Part shown: positions 37,501-50,920 of the stretch, piece by piece
Layout of the letters: every line of letters begins with the position of its first letter
How positions within the stretch are numbered: position 1 is the stretch's first letter
Assembly: GCA_003991915.1 (NCBI GenBank)
Contig: RQTK01000670.1
Span: forward strand, 16,473 to 80,472
DNA from: Elysia chlorotica
Taxonomy: Eukaryota; Mollusca; Gastropoda; Plakobranchidae
DNA: 64,000 bases
Direction of reading: 5' to 3'
The notes under the pieces: model-generated
Database searches by the model: none
What the model was told of the DNA's origin: nothing
What the model saw: only the letters and a program-made list of their open reading frames with translations
Made by a program: the position numbers and the translations under genes

Positions 37501-40500
37501 CCAGCGCCACCTGCAGCTGAAGCTCAACCCAGAAGCTGCAGCGGCCGCCTCTCTGACTCAGGCACTGGTTCCCTACCTACCTACCTACCTATCTCGTCCT
37601 TATGATTGTATATACCTAACCATCACCTGTGGCTCTCATCCACATCCCCTTCCTCTCTCTTTCTCTCTCTAGGCTTGTTTACACAACCTCGACCAGACAG
37701 TGTTATGTACAACTTATCCTTCTCAGCAGCTGTTTTACAGATTTTTTTTGCTTGAGGAAATGTGAGATGGGCCAGTTTTCTAGTGACTGGATCTCTGTGA
37801 CATGGCACATGCTTACATTGATTCACAGCTTGGCCAAAACAACGCAACTGTGACAGATGATCTGTGTGAACTTGATTGGCCTGAATTTCTTTTTAAATTT
37901 GTGTATTACATATATTTCAGTGAATCCTATTTCGCACTGCTTCGCTACTTTTTGTGACAGTATAGGATCCCTGAGGCAGAAAACATATTTATCTAATTTT
38001 TAATCTAGCAAGAGGACAAGACACTTTGCAGAAACCAACAGAGTATCTTTTAGATTTGTGAAAAGCATATACCTTAGTTGCATTTATTATTATTATTATT
38101 TTTTTAACCTAAATGGGACTAGCAAAGCACAGCTTTCTGAGTACTCCAGCTTGTTACCAATAAAAATATGTATAATAATTTTTTATGTCGCTAACATTAT
38201 ATTTCATCTTTATTTTTAGGAAGAGGAGGAAAACGAGGAAGCAGAAAAGAGTGACAAAACTGAGGCCTCTCATTATTCTACATTGGATCCAAAGACCATG
38301 AAAGTTTGTATTTCTTTCATCTCAAAGTCTAGTTTTCATTTTCAGTACAGAGTAGAAATACAATCACTGTCTTTTCTTTCTTTCTGTCTTCTGTGCGGGT
38401 AGATTGTATTCAAATGATGATAAGCATATGTATCTCAATAGTTGATGAGGCAAAGTAAAGAATGAAGTAGAAGGACCAATATAGAATATCTTCAAATTTC
38501 TGTAGCGAATTGTAGTGAAATAACTCTACATGATTTTAGTCAGAAAAAACAACAACAAAACATATCAGATATTATTTGTATGACTTAAATTTAAATGAAC
38601 ACTAGGCCTAAAACAAGACTGTGCTCAACAGGTTGGAGACCTGCGAGCTGAACTGGAGCATAGAAACATCAGTCCAAAGGGCCTCAAGTCTCAGCTGATA
38701 GCCAGACTTTCCAAGGCTCTCAAGGCCGAACAAGAGAAGGAGCAAGAGGACAAGGAGATGGAGGAGATGGCAGAAAAAGCAGCTGTAAGTTGTTTTTTTT
38801 TCTTTCTTCTGGATATCCTTGCAGGGCCGTGATAAGTAATGCAATAAGTGCTGTATATCACTTCGTTATACAAAGGAAAGTGAAAATTTATTTCGGGTGT
38901 TGTAACAGTTAAAATTATATGCATTGCAGTTTTCATTTCGTGACTGCTTTTTAGGAGCAAGACTTTTTTTATTTTATTTCATATGAATTTATTTTTCATT
39001 TTAGATTATTTTCACCATAACAATAATTGTTATTTAAACAGGAAGAGATGGCTGCAAAAGCAGAGGAAGATCAGAAAAATGAAGAGAAAGAAGAAGAGAA
39101 AACAGAAGCCAAGAAAAAAGAGGTTTGTCGTTGATAAATATAAGATTAATGCATATGATCTCTTAGAGGATACCAATACAGTCTTTAGCATATCAGTGGT
39201 CTGAAATATTCTTTGCTTGCAAAATCGGTTTTAATCAAGTGAAAAACAGAGTCTAAAAATACAATTAAATTATAGCAAGTCATTTCAACCCCTTCAGTGG
39301 TTTTAAATTAGCAGTATTTAAATAATGAAACACAAGAGAAAGCTAGAACTTGGAAACAGGAAAAAATGAAAATGAAATATATAAATCTGTTGAAACCAAC
39401 ATTTTTTTGTTTCAAACTTCAAATAAGCATTTTTTTTTTAATGACTGTGTTAGAATATTTTTGTCTTTGATAGGAGGAAGAGCAGCAGAGGAAGGAGAAA
39501 CGCGAGCGCTCTGTGTGGGAGCGGCGCTACAAGCTTCCAGAGCAGCCAGCCATCGTTGTTCACCCATCAGCCACAGCCAAGAGTGGCAAGTTTGACTGCT
39601 CCATCATGTCACTGAGTGTCTTGCTGGACTATCGCCCAGAGGACAACAAGGAGCACTCTTTTGAGGTATACTCTTGACTAATGGTTGGATCGGTGTCAGT
39701 ATAATGTGGGAGGAGGGGGGCGGTGGTCCTGGGGTAGACCATCGGCTTCGGACCACAAAGGTCCGTATTTGAGCCCTGGCGATTTCACTCCCTACTGGTT
39801 GGGTTGTTGACAGTTTAATGTGACTGGCTGAGACAGGAGTCGTGGTATTCCCGCCCTGTCTCGTCCATGGCAACTCATAAAAATGTCAGACGTCAGTCTT
39901 GAATCCGTCCACAATATAGCCTATATAGTGCTAATGTTGGACGTTAAACCAAATCACAATCAACAGTATAATGTGAAAGGTGAGACAGGAATCCAGGTCT
40001 CCCGGCACTGTCCCTTGTGGCAGCATGTAAAATTATCAGTTGGTGTACGGCGACAATGTAGCCTATACTATGCTGACGTTTGGCGTTAAGCAACCGTCTC
40101 AACTCAACTCAGTTTCTTGCTCTTTCTTAACACGGTCAGTGTGAATATTGGATTTCTCTCTTGTTTCGGTTGAAATATAAACAGTCTAGTTAGATGTTTT
40201 ATCAATTTAATTTAAGTTTTAATAAATATTTAAGGACTTGTCCAGAAGACAAGGAGCACTTTTTTGAAGTAGATCACCGAGTTCCTTAACCCAATCAAAA
40301 TAAACATTGAATGTATCCCTTCTGTTGGTTGAAATGCAAAGGATGTTAACTTATTTTGTATGTTTTTGTGAATTAATTTATGTTGTGAGTTGATGCTTTT
40401 TCGCACTGTCAAAAAACAAACAAACAATGCTTTCATCCATTTTGTTGAAATAAAGGAAGTCTTTTCATTTTGAAGCTATGTGAATTAATATAATTGTGTT

Positions 40501-43500
40501 GTTTTTTTTTTATGAGAAGTAAAAACATTTTAAAGGTTTTTTTTATGTATTTATGATTAGGTATCTCTCTTTGCTGAACTCTTCAATGAGATGCTGATGA
40601 GGGATTTTGGATTCCAAATCTACAAAGCCATTGTTAATGCCCCCTCTAAAACAGAGGGAGAGAAGAAGAAGGTTGACAAAAAAGATGGTGATGAAAAAGA
40701 CAAGGACAAAGAGAAGGAAAAAGAAAAGGAAAAAAAGAGTGACAAAAATGATGCAAGTATTTATTCTTAATTGATAAATTTGTTTGACGAACTGCAATGC
40801 AAGCTACAAGTTTTCCAGGGTTGTTTTCAAATTAAGCCCACTAAGGAATAATTTTTGGTTAATTAAAAAATAAAGCCAAATAAAAATTACTAAAAACTTT
40901 AGGGTGTACAAATTGCATAAGTACATACATTTTCACAATTTGTATTTGTTCTGTATACTTAATGTTCATATATTATTTGTTTCTGACCTGCTCAGGCTGC
41001 ATTGCCTAGTAACAGGGATCACAATTTTCCGCGATTTTCAGCGGATAATTTCCGCGAACTCTCCCGAAAAAATTGTGAAATCCTGTCAACACTACCGTTG
41101 ATTAAAAAAGTAAAAAGTGCGATAAGGAGGCGACACTGCTTTCCCTTTCAAAACAGAAGTACCTTTTTTTTTCATCCTGAAGTTTCGATTTCAGATCTTC
41201 TATTACAATATACAATAATTGCTTTCGATTTAAAACGGAAGTACATGTGCGACGAAACTTGTTTTGCTCTCGATATCATTCCTGTAAACCTCCTAGTTCA
41301 AGCTATTCATTCTGAAGGATATTTAATTAGATTTTTCAATGTAACATTATTTGCGTTTCTTGACGCGACCCTTTAGACAACATTACATTGCCACTTATGG
41401 TAAAAGTAGATTTAAACATCGCCTTTCGGCTAAGATTTTGTTTTGTTTTTAACAAAATGAACGAGAAAAAGTGGTGAAAAAAATCGGACGGGATGTTAAT
41501 ATTACTTTTTGATCTATACACATTTCTTTGTTAAATATCGGTAGTCTATCGGGATGATCCATAATAGCCTATCAATTTACCGTGATTTGTTATTGACTTT
41601 ATTCGTCCAAACAACACTGATCTTGGCGATCTGTCTATCCTTACCTTCTGACTTGCCGTCATTTTCTAACAATGAATAGATCAAGATCTAGAATAAAGTT
41701 CTATTTTTGAATTGAAGCGTGTGATCAACACAACAATTATGTTGGCTTTCATTCACTCAGGTGTGATTTTATAATAATAACAAGATAGGAAAACTAAATC
41801 TATAATATAGAGTATCATCGCTAGCTTCCCGCACTCTGGGACTTAATGTAGATCTAGCAGAGCAATTATAAGTCCAAGATCTCTATTCAGTATTTCAATT
41901 TTTATGTCTCGATCTGTATTTTGAACTGTATACATGTACCTCTGTTACGTCTAAGGGATTTCAGGGAGAATCTGTGATAAGCTGTTTTATAATTGTATTT
42001 TCATGTTTAGAAAATGGTGTAAGTTCCGTTTATTCTGCCATAATTAAAAACGGGTGCACAAAATTTAATAGAGTATCTGTCTATAAATAGAATAATAAAA
42101 GCCTATATTTGAAAGCTTTAGACATGACAATTACATGTACAAGTCTAAATGTCTATTGTATAATAAGTCAGGAATGAGATAAAACAGGATGACTGAAATG
42201 AATAAGTGGATAAAATAGTTGTCTCTTGGCATGCTTCATTATTTCTTTTTATTGCTTAAAACAAGCTTATTATAACAATGGTTTGGGTTTACCTGGTCGA
42301 CTGTTGTAAATCCGTAGTTATATGGCAAAGTTCAGGGGTTGCAAATTTTTTTAACTGTGATCCTTGCACTAGTGAAAAGTCCAATTCCAGAAGAAAAGTC
42401 TTGTGATCCTTGATCTAGTTTGTTCAGAAATATGGTTTGTTTGTTGTTTTTAAAGAAAATAAAAAAATATTATAAGGTCTCAAAATGTATTGTAAATCAA
42501 TAACCTTTTATCTGCTTACTTTTTCAACCACACAGAGGTTCATGAGTTTTTTGCAAATAGTTGGGTGTTTTTTTTTCAATAGCACTTTTACTTTAATTTT
42601 CAGGAACCTAGCCCAAAGCGTAAAAAAACTGATGATAAGGTAAGTAAATTATTTCAATTTTGCTATTTCAATTATATATATATATAAATTCACCCTTTTC
42701 TTTAAGTAAATATAATGATGAGGACCTGTTTTCTCTTAAAGAAGAGTGACTCAACTTTAATGATTAATTGTGATTTAATCTAACATTTGATATTGGCTAT
42801 CATCATATCATGTTGTGAGAACCCCTGAAAGACCTTTGCCAGAATAATTACAGTCACTATCTTAAATTTTTTCTGCAGGATGAAAAAGATGAAAATGCCG
42901 AGGACAAGAGTGTCAATGGAGACAAGGATGACGATGATGATGAGGTCAGAGTTGATGTCTTTATAGAAATTCTTGACACAGATGACGCCACTTAATTTAA
43001 ATTCATATAGTAAATTAGTACTTACAGTAATATTTGTATTTGCAATTTCAATAAGCTCTCTCGGTTTTGTTTCTTTTTTTAGAAATTTAACTTAACACAA
43101 CTGAAGTGCCAAATTATTGAAAAACTGATGACAATCTAAATGGAAAATACTTATCTAATAACCTACACATTCATTTTCTTCCTCTAAATTGTTTGTTATG
43201 TGAACTAATGAGTAATATTTTAGCTTTCTAAAGGAATACTTGTTCTTAAACTGGTGTATATTGTCACTCTGCTAACATAATAGTCTATATCAAAATCAGG
43301 GGGGGGAGGGGGGGGGGGGGGGAAACCTTTACATTTGAAAAATTTGTCCCAGACACTTTTGTTGTTGTTATAAAATAAAACAGATAGATGGGGAATTATT
43401 CAAAGATTCTTCTGTGGATAGACCATTATGTTAGCAAGGTGGCAATATATGCTTAAATTTTAGCTGACTAGTTTTTTCAACTTCTATTTTACTTTTACCA

Positions 43501-46500
43501 GGCTATTTTGTCTATATATTTTAACAAGAAAACTGAGTGACTGTTTTTCTCTGTAATGTTTTAAAACTTGTCGAAATATCTTTTTTAAACTGTTAATAGT
43601 GACTATTAATGTATCATTCGTTAATAGATGTATGTTGGATACTGATAACTCTTCTTACCTTGAATCTTTTACTTATATGTGTTATGAGCATAGCATGATA
43701 GGCTTTGTGCAATCATCCTTTTAGATTGGGAAGAATTCAGCATCTAATAGTAAAATTCCTTTACAAATATTTATTTCATTAAAATTTTGATGCTTTTTCT
43801 TATTGATCTAACCTCAGGATGGTGATGATGAGAAAAAAGATAAAGGTAAGATTTTCAAAACTATCATTTTTCATGTGGATTGGCATAAAAGAAATTCATT
43901 TTACTGTGATGGATACTAAATTTGTTTTATTTTTATGGAAGAAAAAAAATTAGCTTGGCAAATAAAATTTTAACTGTTCATTTGATATGACAACTTGATT
44001 CGTTTGCACTCAAAGTTGAAATTGTTAAATTTGTGGACGTTGTTGTTATTGTTGTTGTTGCTGCTGTTGAGTCCAGTGGCCTCTGAGCTTTTGCTCTTTT
44101 GCCTTGGACCATGACGAAGAAGGCAGCAGTTCTTTGTAGCTGGGTCAGGCTGAATATAAAGTTTTGTGGCGGTCAGGACTCTAAGGAAAAAAACTGTTGT
44201 CTGAGTTGGTTGAGACCAGGATATTCCACAGATTGCAAATTCTCTGGACACAGTGGTGTGTGTTCTGGATTGAGTCTGCTCAGATGGTAGTTGAGGGAAT
44301 GTGGTGTGTTTACAGGATGAAAATAGACATTGTTCTTTCGACTCGTTTAAAAGCATAAAATCAAACATTTTAACACCTTCACCATCACTCAAGAGTGCAA
44401 AACACCAGAGTTGTGAAACATCTGAATAAATCTTTTTAATGGTGCCAGTTTTATGAGTAAAACCTATATTTATTCCTCAATATGTGTTTCTATCAGTGTT
44501 GTTCTTTTCTTAAAATAATAATTTATATATTTTTTGTGAATATTTTTCTTAATCATAAGAAGCCTATCCATTCATGTGTGAAAAACACCCGTCGTATACT
44601 CGTAAATAAGCTTCGCAATGGTTATATTGTCTACTACAGTATTTCCTCCTTGTATATCATTATTAGTGGAAAATTAAAAATGAAATTGCATTTCACCTAT
44701 ATTCAGATAAGAAACGGAAGGGAGAAGAAGAGAGAAAAAAGACTGTGGATCCTTTGCTGTTGCTGGCATGCTCCTACTTTGACCAGAACCACACTGGTTA
44801 TCTCACAGACAAAGACACAGAAGAAATAATACATACACTAGGTCTGAAACTATCTAGAGCTCAGGTAAGATTGTATCCAAAAGTAAGGCACCTAATGTAA
44901 ATCACCGAGTCAATTTTCTGTCCTAAATGATAGAACATACATTAGATTGTAAGCCAATTGGCTAAGGACTTATCGTAAATCATGGAATTTTAAAGCAAAG
45001 CCTCCAACAAAATGGTATACTTTTAGCTCTCACAGCTAAAGTAAGAAAAATAGGTACCTTAAAGGTCATATTCATGGCTAATATACTTTCTTTTTTTACC
45101 TGTGGGTCTTCTTTGTGTGTTAAGGGCAAGGTTTAATATCTGATGACATTACTCAAAATTAGGAGACGCAAATAAAAATCTAGACTTAACTTGTTATGGC
45201 TCATTAATTGGAAACATGTCACATCAGGTAAGGAAATGTTTCTCTGGCTCTTATTAGCAACTTGGGACTTTAAATGCTAACTCATCTATCATATACTTGT
45301 TTGAAGCCCAACTGAAACATAATAGTTACGAGACTATTAAAAGCTTTTCTTTTTCCCCACTTTCAGATCAAGAAGCTCATCCTGAAGGTTGTGCAGCGTG
45401 ACAGCTTCAGATACCGTAAGTTTACAGACAGTGCAGTGGACAAAGAGGGGAACCCCATAAAATCTGAGGAAGATGGAGCAGATGCAGATGGAGAACATAC
45501 CCAGACAGACCCGGAACATCTCGCTAAAGGTAAAGAGAGCTATCATTGTCTAGCAGTTGTAAAACAAAGAAAACTTAGCAAAACTTTAGTAAGAATCATA
45601 TAGCACAATGTTAAAAACAGTATGATTAACAGTATGATGGATAAATTTCAATGTATGTAAAGCCCGTATATTTTTTGTTTACTCAAGTTTGTATCGCAGA
45701 TATTCAGCTATTAAGTGGCCAGTGGAATTGTTTTTAAAAGGGATGTTGCTTATTAATTATATTTGTAATTGAAACTCAAAACTTTGTTATTTTTTGCATT
45801 TTTGCACTGATGACAGTTTACACACCATAATTATGCTCTGAAGCAGCTATATCTACTAAAGACAATCCATTGTAGTGACGTTGTGGGTGACAAACTTAAA
45901 TCGGCTGCTGTAAATAGTTGTTCTACCTTTTGGTTCTCTGAAAAGCTGAAGATATATTTTTTTAAGATGTATGAATCACATGAATACACGAATGATACTG
46001 ATGATACCATGCGATACGAGGTACTTGGAAACTAAAAAGGATGATATCAGACTTGCAAATATAACTTGTAAATACCACAATTTGTGTATCCCTGTTGTCA
46101 ATATTTATGGAAGTGTTTTTTTTTTTATGTCAGGTAAAATAAAATCAGTTCTAGAGCAGAATTCCATCTTAACATTTATTTATCAACCTGATATTTGCTA
46201 CAGGAAACAAAGAGAGCTTGCGCAAGCTTCTTGAGTTGTCTGGCGTAAAAGCGGAAACTTCTGGAGCTTCTTCAACATCCGCATCTGCAGCCGAGAGCAA
46301 AGATGAAAATTATGTGTATTACAAGGGAGCTCTGCTTGATATAGAATCACTGATGCAAAGACTGGAACGCAGCGAAAAATCCCGAACTGCTCTGGAGAAA
46401 AACATGCAGGAGCTGACAGAACAACTTAGTAAGTTGTACAGCTCTCTCTAAACTTAAGCAAATTTAAATAAAGTTGAGCTAACTTCCAAATTTTTTTTTT

Positions 46501-49500
46501 TTTTTTTTAAAGCAAGGCCATGAAGCTGAGGCTATGATTCAATCAAAGTATGATATTATTAATTATGAATGTCATACTCATGGGTGACCACAACTGTATT
46601 TTTTTCATTTTGCTCATTGCTTTTTTCTTTAACAAACAAGTTTGACTACATCTTATTGTTGTTGTTTTTTTCCTAAAGTAAAGTGAAGCATCAGTAGATC
46701 ATTATTGGTGTCCATTATGTTTTATGTTATACACAGTTGATGTACAGTGGATTTTAAAATTTTGTTTTACTTTTAAAAATTTAGAATGATGTCATCATAA
46801 AATGGCTGATAGATGACCTAATTTATTCTCTCTTCCTTAATGCTTGTTGTATGTGATTAGTCCAAACAAAGGAACTGATTGCAATGAAATAGTTTTAGCA
46901 AATCAAGTAATTTAAACATGCCAAAACTTATTTCAATTTATAATTATTCATTGATATACACATGAATGGCCAAGAATCTCCTCTTTGTCTTTTTCTTTCT
47001 GAGTAGTGGTATCCTTTTTTACTAAGAATGTGAGTACAAGAAGGAATGTTTGTTGACTAAATTTCATAAAACTGTGTTACTCAATGGAGAAATATAAGGA
47101 AGATTTCCTAAGTGAATCGTCAAAGCAAAAGCCTATAGGTTTGAACAAGGGCTTTATACATAGCTGCCAACCAATAGGTATAATATGTATTTAGTTCGTA
47201 TTTGACTTTCCCAGGTATCTGGTTGAAAGAATATGTATTTGACGGTATCCAGCTAAAAATTGGGTGTTCCGCCAATCCCTCGGTACTTGCTGCCATTTTC
47301 GGCAATAACACCTGGTTAGTCCAGCCTTTAACTGCGCCCATTCACGTTTTAATGTCTCATAAGGAATCCCTATCCTCCGTGGCACTGGGATCAGCTGAGT
47401 CTCTAATCAACTTGTAGATTAATCTTTCACTTGCGGTCTTCGTCTTGCGGTAAATAGTGTAATACTATAGCGGCTATTATGCTTCCGCGATCTGTCCATC
47501 CGGGAATCCCCTAGTTGTTTATTTTACTTGTGCTACTGCAAGGAAGAGAGTTTTGTTTCCAAGAATCCATTTTTGGGGCGACCAGTTAGACTAATTTAGA
47601 CTTTAAACCGTCTCCGCTGTCAAGCACCGGTTTCCTCACAGTTCCTACTTTATGTCCATAAAACAGCTTTCACTACTCTATATATACATCTTGCTAACGT
47701 ACACCCTTCGCACCGGTTTTTTCTCTCTGCCCCTCTTTCCTCTCTCTAATTCTCATCTCTCAGTCCACCTATATCTGCTCAGTATGCTTAGTTCAACCGT
47801 TTTAGAAAAAAAAAACACCAAGATCTGACGGCATGCCCCAGAGTCACCTTTTAATCTAGGGCCTATCCCTGAGGAAGCCTGAAAACTGACGCATGACCAA
47901 CTGAGTGCTCTGGGGTGCACGACAATGAATGTCCTATCAAACTCTGAAGAATTGGAAAACAATTTTACTCCATTACTCCAGTTTTACCTAGATAGGCCTA
48001 GAATCTGTAAGATATATTCTCAAACGGTCATTTCAGTCTGATTTTCTGCTCAGCACACCTTCACCTCTAACAGTTGTTTGTCCTTGGTTATTGCGGATTA
48101 TATATTGTCACAGGGATTCGGGAACATAGATGTTATCTTGTTTATCTAGATCTGTTCTTTCAAACGGAGGATTGCTGTTGCTTGTCGCTAATATGTTGAA
48201 ACTCTAGCCAAACTGATGATACCTTTATGTCGTATCGCAGTTGGTGGTTTAATTTTGATATAAAAAAAAGTAGAATGAATATTATTTAAACTTTTTGTTG
48301 TTAATGAATATGTTAATGTCCCATAGAGACATCTAGATTTTCAATCATTTTCGAACATTGACGGTCTTTTCGGGGACACCTGATATGTGGTATTCCCCGT
48401 TAAATTGCTGATTGAAGGCTGATACCAACAAAACGTTTCGAAATAGAAGTTGTATCTAGATCTAGACTGTGGCTTTATGATTATTCTAAATCTAGTAGGT
48501 ATCAGATGGTATAGATCTAGATCTTATTCTGTGATATAAATCGGGAACTAGATAGCTGACTTTGAGGGGCGAAGCAGCTCGCAAGTGGCAGAGCGTCTGG
48601 TTCTCATCAAACGCTAGATCTAGTTCAAAACCGACAACTGGGCACATTTATTTGTCGAATTTTGTCCCTTACTGGTTGGTTTAGTCAATGGCAATGGTGT
48701 TAGTTCCAAAATTGCTTGGACATACTAGAAAGTTCAAATTCTTTAGTCAACTGTCTTGAAAATATTATATTTAGTTCACTCTAAGCCTGGATATTGCTGA
48801 CATGGTGTTTCAGACACGATGAAAGGAAAATCATTTTTTTTTTTAACAAACAAATTTACTAAATAACACTAGTCCTTGGTGTATTTTTTAAAGTAATGGT
48901 TAAGTCAATATTGATAGCTGAACCAAAAAAGCTTGACCATCGATTAGGTTTACAGTGACTAATCACGCTAAAAATCTGTATTTGCTTTCTCAAAAGTTGG
49001 CAGCTATGTTTATATCGGCCATTCTTCTTTTTTATTGCAAATAGCATAAAACAGTAATCATTTTAACCCTTTAAAAAAGTATTGGCATCCGTTTTAAAAA
49101 TGCATCTTGGATATTAAGTATCCATCAAATAATTTCGACCTAGCCTTTACTTGCCATTACAAAAAACAAACAAATCTGAAGATCTGATCTTTAAGTCACA
49201 CTTGATTAAAATTAGATCATGTCATAGTGTTAAAAATGTGGTTGGATGAGAATAAAACCGTTCTGGGTTCCTATTAGATCCAAATTGTAAACTCCAATTC
49301 TAAATGCATAGAGTAAATTATACCATTGCAGATTGCTTGCATTCCTTTCCATTTATTTTATTATTTTTTTAAATCTATAAACTAATTGTTCTAACTTGCA
49401 GAGAGCACCAAGTCGTCTCTTACAGAAAATGAGAACTTAAGTCTAAAGCTACAGACTGATCTACGCAAGACTCGCAGCCAGCTGGACCAGGAGAAGACTC

Positions 49501-50780
49501 AGAGTGCAGCCCTGCAATCCCAGCACAAAGACTGGTCAAAGCTTGCTACAGAGTCGAGGTATTTTTTGTTATTAAGAATGTTTCATATTTTTATATCTTG
49601 TTTGGAGTAATTTTTATTTTACCTTTATATTTGAATTGTAGTATGTACTATTTGTATAGTTGTAAATACATTAATGTGTGTCAGCAATGTTTAATTCCCA
49701 TTGCACTCTGTATCACATGGAGGCCATCAATAATGACAATCCCTATGGTAAGTTTTTGAACTTCTCAGTTTCATGTCAAATGTGCTTGTCTAGGTTAACA
49801 TTTACTTTCTCATATTTAGTTTTAGTAATCTAAGGCTAAGTTGCTTTTAGACACATTAGGACTTCTCCCTGTGTCTCAGTTTTGCTTAATTTTCTTATAA
49901 GCTATTGACTAGAATTTCAAAGATTTTTTCTTTTCTTTGTTTCTGTTTCATAATTGCAAAAAATTAAGCTCTAATACATGGACAAAATATGTTTACTTTC
50001 ACATGTATCTTGAAACTAGCATGCACATTTGTCTCTGAGCTGCTTGGGAGTACATTTTTAGTGTGAATTAATGGTTAAGTAGGAACTGGTGTTCCAACAT
50101 TTATGGTTTACAATAGTAATTTTCAATAAAATTATGAGTCAAAAGAAAGTGAGATGTTGTCCAATGATAGGTTAGCCAATCATAGTGTGTAGGATCTTCC
50201 AATCCTTTTCGAGAAGGGTCCTAACTGTTCTTCCGGTGTTGCTTACATAATGTAACTTTGCAAAGAATAAGGCTTTTCTACAGCTTAGCTCTATGGCCAA
50301 GGAGATCAATGAAATGTTGCCTGCTTGGCAATTGCACCCTTCTAGACTAAACATTTGTAAGATGAAAGTGTTGTACATTATTATCAGAGGCTTTTTAGAT
50401 TTGGCTGATTTTTACCAGTGTTGTAAACAAGACCTGGGCTAAAAAAAAAATCTAAGATTCAAAACTGATCTTATTCACATTTCAAGTCAGTATATTGGAA
50501 GGGACAAAATATATTTAAGAAAAAAAAAACATGTTTTTTACTAAACAGATTGTGATGTTAGTCACAAGCTCATACTAATTTATTCTTTTTCTTCAGGTCA
50601 CACATTTTGCTAGCACTGAATAGCATGAATACTCTACTTGGCAAAGATGAGAAGCAAGCTAAATCTGAATCAAGCACACCTTCAAAGGGAAGTGTGGATA
50701 CAAAAATTGAAATACCTGAAAAAGTTGAGGAAAAGAAGGTGAAAGAAACTACAAAAGAGGAAGATATGAAGACCGACTAA
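28554..50780 (+). CDS. CCAR1: Cell division cycle and apoptosis regulator 1-like protein, complete, 23 coding exons
   Basis: The first visible exon is 28554-28638 with ATG at 28590. Other exons: 29237-29340, 29643-29726, 30404-30546, 30917-31022, 31417-31672, 32107-32443, 33267-33492, 35317-35597, 37348-37567, 38220-38303, 38632-38784, 39042-39122, 39474-39665, 40561-40752, 42604-42639, 42879-42944, 43818-43845, 44707-44864, 45367-45529, 46204-46428, 49402-49558, 50597-50780 (TAA). All join in phase to about 1174 aa (human about 1150). Domains: S1-like about 97-162; about 23 Gln at 175-200; Arg/Ser-rich about 310-350; DBC1-type inactive hydrolase-like about 365-600 (MAIGGPWSPSLDG); SAP about 631-665 (VGDLRAELEHRNISPKGLKS); acidic/Lys-rich 770-890; EF-hand-like about 895-935; coiled coil about 1030-1110. 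The family is a nuclear transcriptional and splicing co-regulator. Uncertain points: the exon 10 donor (37561 or 37567, both in phase), the GC donor after 40752, and unseen upstream leader exons. Confidence 0.95.
31456..31524 (+). repeat. CAA/CAG repeat encoding polyglutamine in CCAR1
   Basis: About 23 consecutive Gln codons in CCAR1 exon 6, a mix of CAA and CAG rather than a pure CAG run. Interruption usually makes such tracts more stable. It sits between the S1-like domain and the Met/Gly-rich segment, where vertebrate CCAR1 is also Gln rich. Confidence 0.9.
32908..33110 (+). mobile_element. tRNA-derived SINE in CCAR1 intron 7
   Basis: GGTGCAATGGTCAGAGAATT resembles an A box region and GCTGAGTTTGATCCCCGG a B box, followed by a non-tRNA body. 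The body words differ from those of the 39.7 kb family, so it may be a second SINE family. Confidence 0.55.
39683..40110 (+). mobile_element. Two adjoining tRNA-derived SINEs in CCAR1 intron 14
   Basis: The first has a head at about 39712 (GGCGGTGGTCCTGGGGTAGA, CATCGGCTTCGGACCACAAA, B box-like TATTTGAGCCC), body TACTGGTTGGGTTGTTGACA, CTGGCTGAGACAGGAGTCGT, and tail GTTGGACGTTAAACCAAATC. A second body (GAGACAGGAATCCAGGTCTC to GACGTTTGGCGTTAAGCAAC) follows with no head. The most complete copy in the window. Confidence 0.8.
47159..49008. mobile_element. Non-autonomous TIR DNA transposon, 1,850 bp, in a CCAR1 intron
   Basis: The left end CATAGCTGCCAAC (47159-47171) is the exact reverse complement of the right end GTTGGCAGCTATG (48996-49008). 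Both are flanked directly by TTTATA (47153-47158 and 49009-49014), read as a 6 bp target site duplication. No long transposase frame is seen inside. A SINE-like stretch sits at about 48566-48700. A related left end is at 18007. I do not assign a superfamily. Confidence 0.8.
48566..48700 (+). mobile_element. tRNA-derived SINE nested in the 1,850 bp TIR element
   Basis: AGCTCGCAAGTGGCAGAGCG (A box region), a B box-like AGTTCAAAACC, then CCTTACTGGTTGGTTTAGTC matching the family's body. It lies inside 47159-49008 and so is younger than that element's ancestor or was carried by it. Confidence 0.6.
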
Positions 50781-50920
50781 GAAACAGATAAGAGACCATA
50801 TGATATATATTGATTTGAACTGACAAAGAGGGGCATTTAATTAGTCCAAGATGCCTTTTTCATCTGATCTTTGTTACTAATGTATGTGTAAATCATTTGT
50901 TCAATTGCATGGGAGAACAA

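Noticed and set aside
40996..42370. Possible TIR pair (GGGATCACAATTTT and the reverse of AACTGTGATCCTT) framing a CCAR1 intron segment
   Set aside because: The ends match over only about 8-10 bases with mismatches, and no target duplication is visible.
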